Below are positions 21,418 to 33,275 of a stretch of DNA of 64,000 bases, piece after piece. Numbering within the stretch: the stretch's first letter is position 1; every line of letters begins with the position of its first letter. The DNA lies in assembly GCA_963921195.1 (NCBI GenBank), contig OY992536.1:180180995-180244994 (forward strand). The letters are read 5' to 3'. Below the pieces are notes generated by a model. That model was not told where the DNA came from and did no database searches. It worked only from the letters and a program-made list of their open reading frames with translations. This stretch comes from Pegoplata infirma. Its lineage: Eukaryota > Arthropoda > Insecta > Diptera > Anthomyiidae. Both the position numbers and the translations under genes were made by a program.

Positions 21418-22834
21418 CCCGAGTAAAAAAAAATGATGTGACGCAATATATAATTTAATATGGGTTCGTGTCTATTTTGATATAATCTTATACGAAAAAT
21501 GGTTTCATAAGATTTGATCGAATATTATATAATAATATTAGTTTTTATAACTTTATATCGACTTCGATACGAGTTTTGGTCTAATCCAATGATATAAAAT
21601 TATATCCAATTATATTAAATTTTATACAATTTTAAAAATCGGATGTTTTTTTTTTGTTTTTAATAAAAAGATGAAAAATTAAAATAATAAAAATTAGTTG
21701 TTCTTGAAAAAAACTTAGAAAAATTTAAAAAAATGGAGTCATGTTAAATTTTATATAAACCACTTAGAAAATATTCTCATGAAAAGTTTGTCCTTGGAAA
21801 AACTTAGAAAAATTTAAAAAAATGGAGTCATATATAATTTTTAGAGTCCGACCGAAACCAGTTTTCGAGGCCGAACCGAAACCGAACCGAATATTCGGCC
21901 GAAAAAGTAATATTCGGCCGAAACCGAACCGAAACCGAAACTTAAAAAAAATGACCGCCTGGCATGAATAAAATTATTAAAAAGTTGCTAAAGATTAATA
22001 TACAGCATATAATGCTTTTAAACCATAGGAATTGTTGTATTTTTAAAAAAATTACAAAAAAATTGAATATTTCATTTGCAGATAGGAGAAAATAATTTTT
22101 GAACTGAAACAGTTTTACATTTATTGCATAAACTTGTAACATTTTCTTCAATTAAACTGAAACAAATGTAATGAAATACGAAATCAAAAAATTCACTGAC
22201 TTTTTTACATATTTTTAAAAATACCGAAAAGTTTCGGTTTCGGCTAATATTCGGGCAAAATTTTGCCGAATACCGAATAGAGGCCGAAACCCCATTATTC
22301 GGCCGAAACCGAGACCGAAACCGAATATTCGGTCGGACTCTAATAATTTTATATAAAACACTTAGAAAATATTTGCGTTAAAAAAAATGTTCCTTGAAAA
22401 AAAAACTTAGAAAAAATTTTAAAGATGGAGTCATATAAAATTTTATATAAAACACTTAGAAAATATTCGTGATAAAAAAGTGGTGCTTGGAAAAAACTTA
22501 GAAAAATAAACAAATATGAAGTCATATGAAATTTTATATAAAACACGTTGCAAATATTTTCGATAAAAATATGTTCTTGGAAAAAACTTAGAAAAATTAA
22601 AAAATAATGGAGGCATATAAAATTTTATATAAAACACTTAGAAATTTGCAATGATGCATGGGACCAGATGTTACAACATAAAGTTATGTATGGCGATATC
22701 TTAAAAAAATCGCACATCAAAATTTATTATATAAATTTATCTCGCAAGACATACTTATGTCACACATGATCATATATGAAATAATATGACTATATAAAAG
22801 TATATAAGATCATATTAAATTATTTTTACTCGGG
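21418..22834. mobile_element. CCCGAGTAAAA-ended element built on a ~92-bp minisatellite
   Basis: The ends are CCCGAGTAAAAAAAAATGAT (21418) and CCCGAGTAAAAATAATTT read from 22834. The interior has about five ~92-bp units with ATTTTATATAAAACACTTAG and GGAAAAAACTTAGAAAAA (21735-21841 and 22343-22650). One unit is split by a hAT-like MITE at 21842-22342. No clear target duplication. Frames here (22349-22637) are translations of the minisatellite. Confidence 0.7.
21842..22342. mobile_element. hAT-like MITE, TAGAGTCCGACCGAA ends, TSD ATAATTTT
   Basis: TIRs TAGAGTCCGACCGAA; exact 8-bp flanks ATAATTTT at 21834-21841 and 22343-22350. Subterminal regions are arrays of CCGAAACCGAACCG and TATTCGGCCGAA on both sides. 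The central ~240 bp match the copy at 35717-36240, including a shared but unconvincing reading frame. 501 bp. Confidence 0.92.
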
Positions 22835-22840
22835 CTGTAT

Positions 22841-23502
22841 CGCGTTTATACTGTTTATTTGGACAGGCAGATGGACCCTAAAAAACCGAACAACTTGCGC
22901 GAACTAGCACGCCATACTGAAACGTCACAACAAAAATAACCCAAAATAATAAACAAAACAGGAATTGGACCGAATTTCAAAAGTTGCAGTCCATGAAACT
23001 ATAGTTTATATCACAAATGTCAACTTCTATAATGCACTAATAATAAACTAGATACACACAGGCCACAAACATTTATATTTTAGTTAAAACATACCTTTTA
23101 CTTTCAATTAAAAAACTTTTTGGCTCAAAATGTATAAACAATTGAAAATTGAAAGCAAAACAAAAGTAAAAACGTAATTTTTTTCTGTAAAATATAGGTA
23201 AACGATGCAGTGCAAAAACATTTATCGATCTTAATTTTTTAAATTTGACTTAAGCGCCGCTAGATCAGTGATTTCGGCCACAGTACACTGGGGGGCAATT
23301 TGAAGGTTCCAGGGTGGCAACGAGCAAGTTAAAAAAAAAATTTTAGGCAAATTAACTAAAAAAATATCTTTTTAGTAAAATTAAATGCAAAAACTATATT
23401 TTTTTAGCAAAATTAACTACAAAATTGTTGTTAATTGTTTAAAAATTTTACTAAAAACTCAGTTTAAATGCTTATTTTATAAAAACTTTGCTAAACCAGT
23501 AC
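22841..23502. other. Mini-me fragment and AT-rich spacer
   Basis: GTATCGCGTTTATACTGTTT and GGACAGGCAGATGGACC (22841-22877) match the region before the GTCY block of subfamily 2 elements (compare 10810-10860). The rest, to 23502, is AT-rich with TTTAGCAAAATTAACTA words; no gene. Confidence 0.5.
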
Positions 23503-23571
23503 ACTCAAAATAACAACTCTGTTAAATTACAGAAAAACTCTGCTAATTTAACAGAGTACACTAGGGTGGCT
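23503..23571 (+). mobile_element. Family A MITE, 5' end only
   Basis: CACTCAAAATAACAACTCTG through TTTAACAGAGTACAC, then cut off where the foldback sequence starting TAGGGTGGCTCG begins. About 70 of the usual ~770 bp. Confidence 0.8.
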
Positions 23572-25170
23572 CGTTTTTAGGCTTTTCTCTCTGATCAAAT
23601 TCTAATACCCGCCAAAAGTGTCGGTCCCCTAAGGGTAACTCACATGCAAAATATCACTCCGATCGGAGTTTATCTTCTGTCTCCACTTTGAGCCTCAAAA
23701 TTGGGGTTTTTGGAAAAAAGGACTTTAAAAAAAAAATAAAAAATAAAAATTAAAGTTTTTTTATTAAAATAATGAAAAAAAAATTTTTGTATAATATTTG
23801 ATCAAAAATACTTAAATATGAAATTTAAAGATTTTACGGTATCATTAACCCGTTCAAACTTGCTACCAAAAAAATGGCATGATTTTGGGGGCGTTCTCAA
23901 AACACCTTTTTTCAAAATTTGAAAATTTTATTAAAAAAAAATTTTAAATATACCATTTTTTATTTCTGAATTCATTAAGAACACTTTAGAGAAGAAAAAT
24001 GTGAAATATGGCGGTTATCCGTCGAGCCACTTTTTGGGAATCGCGTGGGGAAGTTAGCGGATTTCAAGGAAATGTTGGTTTTATCAATAATTTGGATTAA
24101 TAAAATCTTATAAATTTCATTTTTGGGCAAATTAACTGTTTTTTGGTGTCGTGGCATTCAATTAGATAACTTTAAGTCTGTCATAAGATCTTACCGATCT
24201 AGGACGTCTTTAACCCACATTGGCGGGGGTCAAAAATGACCCCCGAAGGAAATTTGAAGTTTAGAGCTTAAATTTTGTGCTATTAACAAGTATAAAACGG
24301 CTTTTGTGTTTTCCACCCTAACTATTATTTCGTATTAATATATATCTTTAAAAAAATCGTTAACCCTTCTTGGTAGGGGGTCAAAAATGGCCCATTCAAT
24401 AAAAAGTATATATTTTTTACAAAAAATTAATTTGTGGCAGTCTATTAGATAACTTTAAATCAGCCCTGAAATTTCACCTGTTTAAGATATCTTTAACCCA
24501 CATTGGCCAGGGGTCAAAAATGACCCCGGCAAAAACTTTTCGGCATAGTGCTTGAATTTTTTGATATCAACAAAATTTATATTTTTTATTGAATGGGTCA
24601 TTTTTGACCCCCTACAAAGAAGGGTTAACGATTTTTTTAAAGATAATATATTAATATGATATAATAGTTGAGGTTAAACACACAAAAGCCGTTTTATACT
24701 TGTTTATAGCACAAAATTTAAGCTCTAAACTTCAAATTTCTTTTGGGGGTCATTTTTGACCCCCAGCCAATGTGGGTTAAAGACGTCCTAGATCGGTAAG
24801 ATTTCATGACAGACTTAAAGTTATCTAAAAATGAAATTTATAAGATTTTATTAATCCAAATTATTGATAAAACCAACATTTCCTTGAAATCCGCTAACTT
24901 CCCCCCGCGATTCCCAAAAAGTGGCTCGACGGATATCCACCATATTTCACATTTTTCTTCTCCAAGGTGTTCTTAATGAATTCAGAAAGAAAAAATGGTA
25001 TATTTAAAATTTTTTTTTAATAAAATTTTCAAATTTTGAAAAAAGGTGTTTTGAGAACGCCCCCAAAATCATGCCTTTTTTTTGGTATCAAGTTTGAACG
25101 GGTTAATGATACCGTAAAATCTTTATATTTCATATTTGAGTATTTATGATTAAATGTTAAAATTATTGTC
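23572..25170. mobile_element. Large foldback element with ~600-bp arms
   Basis: Arms 23815-24410 and 24575-25150 are inverted copies: GTCGAGCCACTTTTTGGGAA against TTCCCAAAAAGTGGCTCGAC, CCTAGATCGG, AAAACGGCTTTTGTGT and GGTGTTTTGAGAACGCCCCC recur mirrored. Within the arms the palindrome GGGGTCAAAAATGACCCC and close variants occur several times. 23572-23815 (AGGGTGGCTCG...) is unpaired, so the right end looks truncated. No coding frame. Confidence 0.85.
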
Positions 25171-26962
25171 TAACAAAATGCGTAATTAATTTGCGCAGTT
25201 TCGCTATAGGTACGAAATCAATTAACTTTGTAATTGAATCAACGAATTTTGTAATTGAAATTCATTAAAATTTTTTTCTGTGTTGTAACAAACATCAGCA
25301 CTGATTCGATAAAGCAGTGTTGCCATAAGTTGAAACTGTGAAGGTGCTAGATCACAAAAAAATGGGTGCTAGATTGCTCTACAGCTATATAAGTAATTGG
25401 GTGCTAGATTATTTTTTACATTCCGTGTACACTAGGTGCCCCTTATTTTGAAAATTTTGGATTTTCACTGCTCCTTTACCCTGCATTTGTTAAACGATCT
25501 GAAATATGTACCTGTTTAAACGGGTAAAGTCCACAATTTCGGCCAAAAATTCACTAAATTTTTAAAAAAATAATATAAAATTTGTTGAATATGCTCAAAA
25601 CAAAACAGTTTTTGTTTAATTGTAGTACTCAAATAAAAAATATTTAACTTTTGTGAAATCGGTAACCTATATAAATTTACACCCTAATTTTGTAAAACGC
25701 AACTCGCCGCGTTGTCAAAATTTCTGTGTATAATAATATAATATAATAATTTGATCCAATGATCAGTTTTTATTTATTCTTCCAATTTTTATTTACAACT
25801 CATTTTAAAAAACTCATTTTAAAAATTAAATTTCTGTGTAATTTGTTTTTGTTACAACAACAAATTGTATTGAAATTTTGACAACGCAGCGCGTTGCGTT
25901 TTACAAAATTATGCCATTAATTTGTTTTTCAAAGAAATAATGTCTCAAATCTGAAACTATTTCTGTAAAATGTTTAGATTTTTAAACAATTTTTAAGATC
26001 CTGAAATTTTTTCTATAGTAAAAGTCTTCGAATTTGAGACACTTTTGAATAGAAAAAGTCTAAGATTTGAGACACGTTTTCTTTACAAGGTCACAGAGAA
26101 CAAGTAGAAAACATTCTTTTATATAGAAAAAGTCAAAGGCTGGATTTTACAGTCAATACTTACAGTCAATACTTAGAGAATTAAGAATGAGCTTTTTTTA
26201 GCCGTTTGGACCATTTGTAGGCTTTTTTCAGGTGTTATTGTAAAAGGCTTTATTGTAAAGCAAGAATAAATGACTTTCAATTTAAAGTTATTGCGAATCG
26301 AGCCAGAATAAACATCCTCAAAATATAATATTTTAAAGGTCGAATAAAACAATTTTTATTTTTTAATAAAAATTAATCAGAATTTGAACATAATGGTTGG
26401 CACGCCATTGTGACGAATAACCGAAATATGGTATTATTTCATTTACAACAACAAATAACATATTGTTGTAGTCCAATGGACTATCATATGTAAAAGTGTT
26501 TTAAATATTTTTGTTGGTGATTGACAATCGTTGTTTTACTAGTATAGTACAATTTCTTCGTCTTTTTAATTCCCATTGTTGATAGAGTCGAATATGTACT
26601 AATATTTTAGTTTGTGCGCAAACGATTTGTCATTAGACTCGTTTGCTTCTTTGTAGTAAATCGTTTCTATTTTTGCTAAATAATCTTGACAATGGAATCT
26701 GACAAATTCCGAAACACGTGTCGATTAAGTCTTGCAAAAATGACCAACATAAATAAATTTAAAACAAAAATAATTTTCTTGAAAATTATGCTATGGGAAT
26801 ATCATGGTTTTAATTAGTAACGAAAATAACGACCTCGAGCCAGAATGAACATCCTCAAAATATGTTATTGCGAATCGCTTGAAAACCCCTGTTCTTAAGT
26901 CTCTACTTAAAATAAGGTATTAACTGTTAAGTCCATCAAAAGATTCTGAGATATTTTTTATA

Positions 26963-28628
26963 CACACAAAAAAAACCATGTCAAATTACTATAAAAAGTC
27001 TCGTAATCCCATTTTACCAATATTTGACAGTTTTCCTTGTTTTTTAACAAAAAATTTTTGATCGAAATTTACATTTTTTTTTTTTATAATTTTACAATTT
27101 TTTTTTTTAATTTTACAAATTTCCAAAAAAAAAAATACAAAAAAAATCTAGCAAATTCACGATTTACAATTTTATTGGTAAAAATCTTGTAAAATTACGA
27201 AAAAGCTCTTAATTTTTACTAGGAGTTCTTGTAAAATAGGAGGTAGCAAAAAATCTAGTAAAAACACGAAACCTCCTTTAAGTTTTATTGCGTCAAAAGA
27301 TTTGTAAATTTACAATTTTATAGGTAAAAATAGAGTTTGCAAAACGATTAAAATCGTAATCGTAATCGCGATTAATCGCACCAATTAATCGTAATCGTAA
27401 TCGACGAAAAAATCATGCGATTACGATTAAAAATTTTCTATGAAATACACTATTTTTATAACGAATTTAAATCAGTTCCAAAATTTTTTGAAACCCATTT
27501 TAAAGTTTCTATTAAAATTATTTGTCAAAAAAACTTAATTAGTCTGAAAAACGATTACTTTCGGGACAATTTCTAACAAAAATCATTGATTCTGGAATGT
27601 TACGCACAAGCGAAAAACTCGAATTTTATTTAAAATTCAAAAGGTATTTGAAATAAAATGTTTGTTTAAATAAATTTGTCAAAAACATTTGAATTTTAAA
27701 ATTCTCAAAAAAAAAAAGTAGAATTTTATTTTAAAAAAATTAATTTTCAAACATTTTTAAAATATTTACTTGTTATAAATATATTTGATTGTATGAAAAT
27801 ATTTTTTTTTTATTAATAAAATTCCTTTAAGAATTTTAAATAAAATTTTTTAGAATTTTATTTAAAATTCTTTCTTGAATTTTTTGATAAATTCAAAATT
27901 GAATTTAATCAATAACAAATTTTAATTTTTATTGTTTTTCCCCGTCTGATGTTAAGTAGAACGGAAAATTTTGATGGGTTGGCCAATGATTCATTTAACT
28001 TGTTTGCGATTTTAAGACCCAGTAAAATCGTGTATCTTTTCAGCGCTGATTGAAACACTCTTTGTAGAGTTTATTTAAGCGTAATAAAGATGTAAGGAAA
28101 TCTTGTATTTGTCTCCTATTCTATTTAAAAAGTGTTGGAGATGTCAAAAATTAAAGTATGTGTGAAATTTTATCAACGAAAAATTTTAATTATAAGTTTT
28201 AAAAAAAAATCTTAACAAAAAATTCTCAAGGGCGCTCGAGCGCAATGATATACTAAAAAGAGACTGTGGTTCCAAAATCTAATTATTATTTTTAATGGGA
28301 AAGTTCGAATTTTTTTAATTTTATTTCTTAAAAATAATAGTTTTTGTTTTAAAAAATAAGTTCTAAAATCTAAATTTCAAAAGATTTTTTTTAAGCTATT
28401 GCAACTCAAATTATTTAAAAAATTCGATTAATCGTAATCGCGATTAACGGCATTTTTTTTAATCGTAATCGCGATTATGAAATATCTCGATTATTTGCAA
28501 ACTCTAGGTAAAAAGCTTGTAAAATGACAAAATTATTAGTAAAATTACAAGAAATTGTTGTCAAATAGGAGGTAGCAAAAAAAAGTTACTAACTTTTCTT
28601 GTCGTTTTACAAGTTTTTTTTTTGAGTG
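26963..28628 (+). mobile_element. Family B MITE split by a hAT-like element
   Basis: Starts CACACAAAAAAAACCATG after TA, ends TTTTTTTTTTGAGTG (28628) before TA. Body words AAGTCTCGTAATCCCATTTT, ATATTTGACAGTTTTCCTTG, AATAGGAGGTAGCAAAAAA. It lies inside an AGATTCTGAGA satellite patch. Confidence 0.8.
27331..28506. mobile_element. hAT-like element, TAGAGTTTGCAAA ends, TSD GGTAAAAA
   Basis: TIRs TAGAGTTTGCAAAACGATTA and TAGAGTTTGCAAATAATCG; GGTAAAAA flanks at 27323-27330 and 28507-28514. Subterminal CGTAATCGCGATTAATCG palindromes repeat at both ends. On the minus strand near 27950-28060 a frame LKIANKLNESLANPSKFS is weakly reminiscent of the hAT C-terminal NRLNES region; that reading is tentative. 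1,176 bp. Confidence 0.9.
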
Positions 28629-28629
28629 T

Positions 28630-29230
28630 AGAAAACGTTTCTTTAAAAAAATGCTATGATTCAGATACATTTTTTTATAGGAAAGTCTCAGATTCTGAGA
28701 CAATTTTCTGAAGAAAAATCTGGAATTCTTAAGCATTTGTTCTATAGAAAAAATGTTGGATATTTTTTCGATAGGAAAATTCTCAGATTTTGAGACATTT
28801 TTCTATAGAAAAAGTATAAGACATTTAGTCTTTAGAAAAACATTTAGAATCTGAGGCTAAGATTCTGTTAAAGATTCTGAGAAAAACATTCAGCATCTGA
28901 ATAAAATTAAGAGTCTGAAAGTTTTCTATGAAAAATTATCTTAGATTCTGGAAAAAATGTCTCAGAATCTAAAACTTATATAAAAAAGGTTCCAGAATCC
29001 GAAATTTTTTACATAGAAAAATGTCTAAAAATCTTAGACTTTTTTATAGAAAAATGTCTCAGAATATTTTTCTATAGAAAATAGCTTAGAACCGGAAAGA
29101 TTTTGTTTAGAAAAATCTGAAAAATTTATGAAAATGTCTTTGAATTTTCAATAGAAAAAAGGTATCCGTTTCTGGACAATTTTTCACATAGAAAAAAATT
29201 CGGACCTAAGACCTTGAGACATTTCCCTTG
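28630..29230. repeat. Degenerate AGATTCTGAGACATTTTTCTATAG satellite
   Basis: Units of roughly 36 bp with GATTCTGAGACATTTTTCTA and TAGAAAAAATGT words in mixed states of decay. Same family as 30715-32690. A smaller patch is at 25930-26130. Confidence 0.8.
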
Positions 29231-29599
29231 GGTTGTCAGATTCTTTTCTTCTTATAATTTTTCGTTGGTTAAACAGATAAACTCAGTTGCTCTCAATAAA
29301 ATTTGATATAAATACCAATTGATTCACGAATTTCGGTAGATCGGAATGAAACTATTAATTATTCCAACTGATAACAGTGAATAATAAGATAAAAAAAATA
29401 TTGTGGTGAAAAAATAAAATATTTTAACAAGGTTGTGCAAAGTTCAAAAATTCTTAAGTGGGTGCTAGATTATTCACAAATTCTGAAGTGGGTGCTAGAT
29501 TATTGTCTAGCACCCAGTTTCAAAATTTGGGTGCTAGATCACTAACGCGGGTGCTAGATCTATCACCCAAAGTGCTGACATGGCAAGCCTGCGATAAAG

Positions 29600-29869
29600 A
29601 CTGTAGCACAGACTAGAGTTGCGGTGAATTTTTTACCAGAGCTGCCAGATCTACAATAAACACCTATTGAATCTGAAAACTTTAGTCATTTACAATTACT
29701 TTTTATTTCAAATAAATTCTTTGAAGTCGTTTGGAACTTCATCAGTTTGATCTTCCTGGACTTAAGCTTTTTATGAGATCTTTTTCTCATGTAAGGCTTA
29801 TTTAATTGTAAATTTTATAACAAAAAGAAGGGTTGGGTTTTCTTTGTCCACATGTTAGTAAATGGAGTA
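29600..29869. other. Unannotated spacer
   Basis: Between the composite element and the next TIR element. No gene or recognised repeat; composition less AT-extreme than the flanks. Confidence 0.35.
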
Positions 29870-30394
29870 CACTCTTATAAATTTTTGTTGAAATTTACCC
29901 ACTTTATTGTAGGTAACTGTTCTCCTACAATAAAGTGGGTAAAAATACTCTATGTGTTTAAATTTCAACATTTGCACACAAAATGTGTACAACTAATAAA
30001 CATTTTGTGTGTAAACTAACAAGTTAACTGCTTTCAAAATTCTCTGGCAGTACACACAAAATGTGTAATTTTAGAATTTTTGTGCTCAAAAATAGATTTA
30101 AAATGTTCAAAATTGCATCATAAATGTTTTCTTTTACATTTAAAGTGTTTGATTTTTAACAACCTGCAAAAATTTGTATTCCTATAAAAAAATAAAACCA
30201 AAAATGCATTTTTAATGATTTTTATAGTTTTTATTTAAATTAAAATGAAATTTTTTATAATAGTTAAATATAATATGCATAAATAATAATTTAAATGGAT
30301 CTTTTTTTGTTTTTATAAAATTATTCGTAACATTAACAAAAGATTAATAACAAGAAAAAAAATATCACGTTAACATAACTACATTAAAGATTAA

Positions 30395-30658
30395 ATTTAA
30401 ATATAAAATAAAAAATAAAAAACACTTGATGCAGTTGTTCTATTATATCCACCTTTCCATTAGTACTTTCTTCTCTAGAAAAGTATGAATATAAATATTT
30501 TTTGTGAGTCGTCTGTTTCTAAAATATATAAAAAGTTAAATTTAATTGTTTTAACCAATATAATGCAATTATTTAAGAAATTTATTACTTACGAGAAATC
30601 GCAACGAATGAAGAATTCGTTGGGAGTTGACTTCTAATTTTATTAATTGTTGTCCCAA
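30395..30658 (-). other. Possible two-exon reading frame with consensus splice sites
   Basis: On the minus strand an acceptor ATACTTTCAG precedes an exon (about 30658-30593) followed by the donor GTAAGTAATAA. About 65 bp further on, TATATATTTTAG precedes a second exon (about 30523). Joined in phase 0 the frame reads LGQQLIKLEVNSQRILHSLR then FLKQTTHKKYLYSYFSREES and TNGKVDIIEQLHQV, to a stop near 30395. A donor-like ATG/GTAAGTACC also occurs at about 32716 upstream, on the far side of the satellite. The first exon looks helical or coiled-coil. I do not recognise the protein. It may be a captured host gene fragment or the remnant of an element gene; in an AT-rich sequence chance is possible. 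Confidence 0.35.
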
Positions 30659-30714
30659 ACTGAAAGTATAAAAAAATTTCACATTATTAACGAAATATTT
30701 CTGTTATTTAAATC

Positions 30715-32690
30715 ATACAAGGAAAAATTCTAAGAATCTGAGATATTTTTCTATAGAAAAATTCTCAGAATCAGAGATATTTTTTTATGGAAAAATTCTC
30801 AGAATTTTTTCTACAGAAAAGTCTGTGAATCTGAGATATTTTTTCTATAGATTCTGAAATTCTCAGAATCTGAGATATTTTTTCTATAGAAAAAATCTCA
30901 GATATTTTTTCTATAGATTCTGAAATTCTCAGAATCTGAGATATTTTTTCTATAGTAAAATTCTTAGAATTTAAGATATTTTTTCTATAGAAAAATTCTC
31001 AGAATCTGAGATATTTTATCTATAGAAAAATTCTCAAAATCTGAGATATTTTTCTATTATTTGAATCATACAAGGGAAAATTCTCAGAATCTGAGATATT
31101 TCTCTATAGATATTTTTCTCAGAATCAGAGATATTTTTTTATGGAAAAATTATCAGAATTTTTTCTATAGAAAATTCTGTGAATCTGAGATATTTTTTCT
31201 ATAGATTCTGAAATTCTCAGAATCTGAGATATTTTTTCTATAGAAAAAATCTGAGATATTTTTTCTATAGATTCTGAAATTGTCAGAATCTGAGATATTT
31301 TTTCTATAGAAAAACTCTCAGAATTTAAGATATTTTTTCTATAGAAAAATTCTCAGAATCTGAGATATTTTTTCTATAGAAAAATTCTCAAAATCTGAGA
31401 TATTTTTCTATTATTTGAATCATACAAGGGAAAATTCTCAGAATCTGAGATATTTCTCTATAGATAATTTTCTATAGAAAAATTCTCAGAATCAGAGATA
31501 TTTTTTTATGGAAAAATTCTCAGAATTTTTTCTGTAGAAAAATTCTCTGAATCTGAGATATTTTTTCTATAGATTCTGAAATTCTCAGCATCTGAGATAT
31601 TTTTTTACAGAAAAACTCTTAGAATCTGAGATATTTTTTTATAGAAAAATTCTCAGAATCTGAGATATTTTTTCTATAGAAAAATTCTCTGAATCAGAGA
31701 TGTTTTTTCTATAGTAAAATTCTCAGATTTCTATAGAAAAATTTTCGGAACCTAAAATATTTTTTCTATAGAAAAATTCTTAGGAGCTAATGAATTTTTT
31801 CTATAAAAAAATTCTCAGAGTCTGAAATATTTTTTCTATAGACAAAATAACAGAATCTGAAATTTTTTTTCTATACAACAATTTTTATATTCTGAGATTT
31901 TTTTTTTTTTGTATAGAAAAATTCTCAGAACCTTAGATAGTTTTTCTATAGAAAAATTCTCAGAACAAATATTTTTTTTTACAGAAAAAATATAAGAATC
32001 TGAGATATTTTTTCTATAAAAAAATTCTGAGAATGTGAGATATTTTTTATAGAAAGTTTCTCAAAATCTTAAAAATATTTTCTATTAAAAAATTTTAAGA
32101 ATCAAAAATATTTTTTCTACAGAAAATTCTCCGAATCTGAGATATTTTGTCTATAGAAAAATTTTCAGAATCAAAGAGATTTTTTCATTGAAAAATTCTT
32201 AGAAGCCAAGATATTTTTTCTTTAGAAAAGTTCTTGGAATCTGAGCTAGTTTTTTTTATAGAGAAATTTTCAGAATCTGATATATTTTTTTTATAGAAAA
32301 ATTCTCAGAATCTTATAAGTTTCATCTTTAGAAAATTTCTCAAAAAATGATATGTTTTTCTATATACAATTTTTCATATATTTTTTCTAAAGAACATTTC
32401 TCAGAATCCGGGATATTTTTTCTATAAAAAACTTCTCAGAATCTGTGATATTTTTTCTACCGAAAAGTTCTGAGATATTTCTTCTAAAGAATAATTCTTA
32501 GAATCAGGAATGTTTTTTAATATAAGGAAAAAAATCTACAATAATCTAAGAATTTTTATTGAAATATTTCCAGAATCTGGTTTGGATCTAAAACTCTTTT
32601 CTATAGATAAATTTTCATAATCTGAGACCCTTTTTCTTTATAAAAAATATTCCCGGATTCTGATATTGAGACATTTTTGTAAAGAATAAT
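30715..32690. repeat. Double-palindrome satellite, ~36-bp unit
   Basis: Some 50 units of TTCTCAGAATCTGAGATATT plus TTTTCTATAGAAAAA. Each unit contains two palindromes, TCTCAGAATCTGAGA and TTTTTCTATAGAAAAA, so the array is nearly the same on both strands. A higher-order segment of ~350 bp starting TTGAATCATACAAGG repeats at 30710, 31060 and 31410. Units decay steadily from left to right beyond 31700. Confidence 0.93.
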
Positions 32691-33275
32691 TAAAAAAAAT
32701 CATGTCATTGTGGTACTTACCATTCTGATTTTTAATTGCAAATATTTAAGAAAAACATGAAATTAACAATATACGTTTTTTCTTAAATATTACGAATATA
32801 ACAATTGGGTCTGTTTTTGATCAGCCTCTTAGAAATTTTACGTTGCAACGCGTTCCATTGATCTTTGTTTTATATATTCACATTTTTTTAAATTTATTCT
32901 CCTTTATTTTATATTTTTTCGCGTTATTTTTGTTTAATTGCGATAATAACAAAATTTTCTGATTATATTTTATTTTATTTTGACAATTTGTATTTTAGAA
33001 TTATTTACCATTACGCATTTAATGTTTAATATCGAAAATTAAACACTAAATGTTTACAATAAACATTAAATGTGTAATTTTAAAATTTTTGTGTTTATTT
33101 CTTTATAAATATATTTATCAACACACAAAATACTACATAATGTGCGTAATATTAAAATTTTTGTGTGTAAACTGAAATTTTAAACACTTGGTGCTCAATT
33201 TTAGGCGTTGTGTGTTATTTTACATAAAAATTTACCCACTTTATAGTAGTATTTTTACAAGGACTTTTTAGAGTG

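Larger units (their letters stand above)
25315..29591. mobile_element. 4.3-kb composite hAT-like element, TSD CGATAAAG
   Basis: Ends CAGTGTTGCCATAAG (25315) and CAGGCTTGCCATGTC read from 29591; CGATAAAG flanks at 25307-25314 and 29592-29599. GGGTGCTAGAT occurs three times inside the left end and about five times inside the right end, in both orientations. The interior holds other repeats: a segment with paired CGAGCCAGAATRAACATCCT copies (26297, 26835), AGATTCTGAGAC satellite pieces, and a family B MITE carrying another hAT-like element. No transposase of its own was recognised. Confidence 0.85.
29870..33275. mobile_element. 3.4-kb CACTCT-ended TIR element with an internal satellite
   Basis: Ends CACTCTTATAAATTTTTGTT (29870) and CACTCTAAAAAGTCC read from 33275, flanked by TA on both sides. 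TTTACCCACTTTATTGTA on the left is repeated inverted near 29937 and again at the right end (33232-33250). ACACAAAATGTGTA-type words are frequent at both ends. The middle (30715-32690) is a palindromic satellite. A possible pair of exons lies at 30395-30658. Confidence 0.75.

Noticed and set aside
22349..22637. Overlapping 64-65 codon frames rich in FYIKF and FSKFF
   Set aside because: Products of the 92-bp minisatellite in the CCCGAGTAAAA element.
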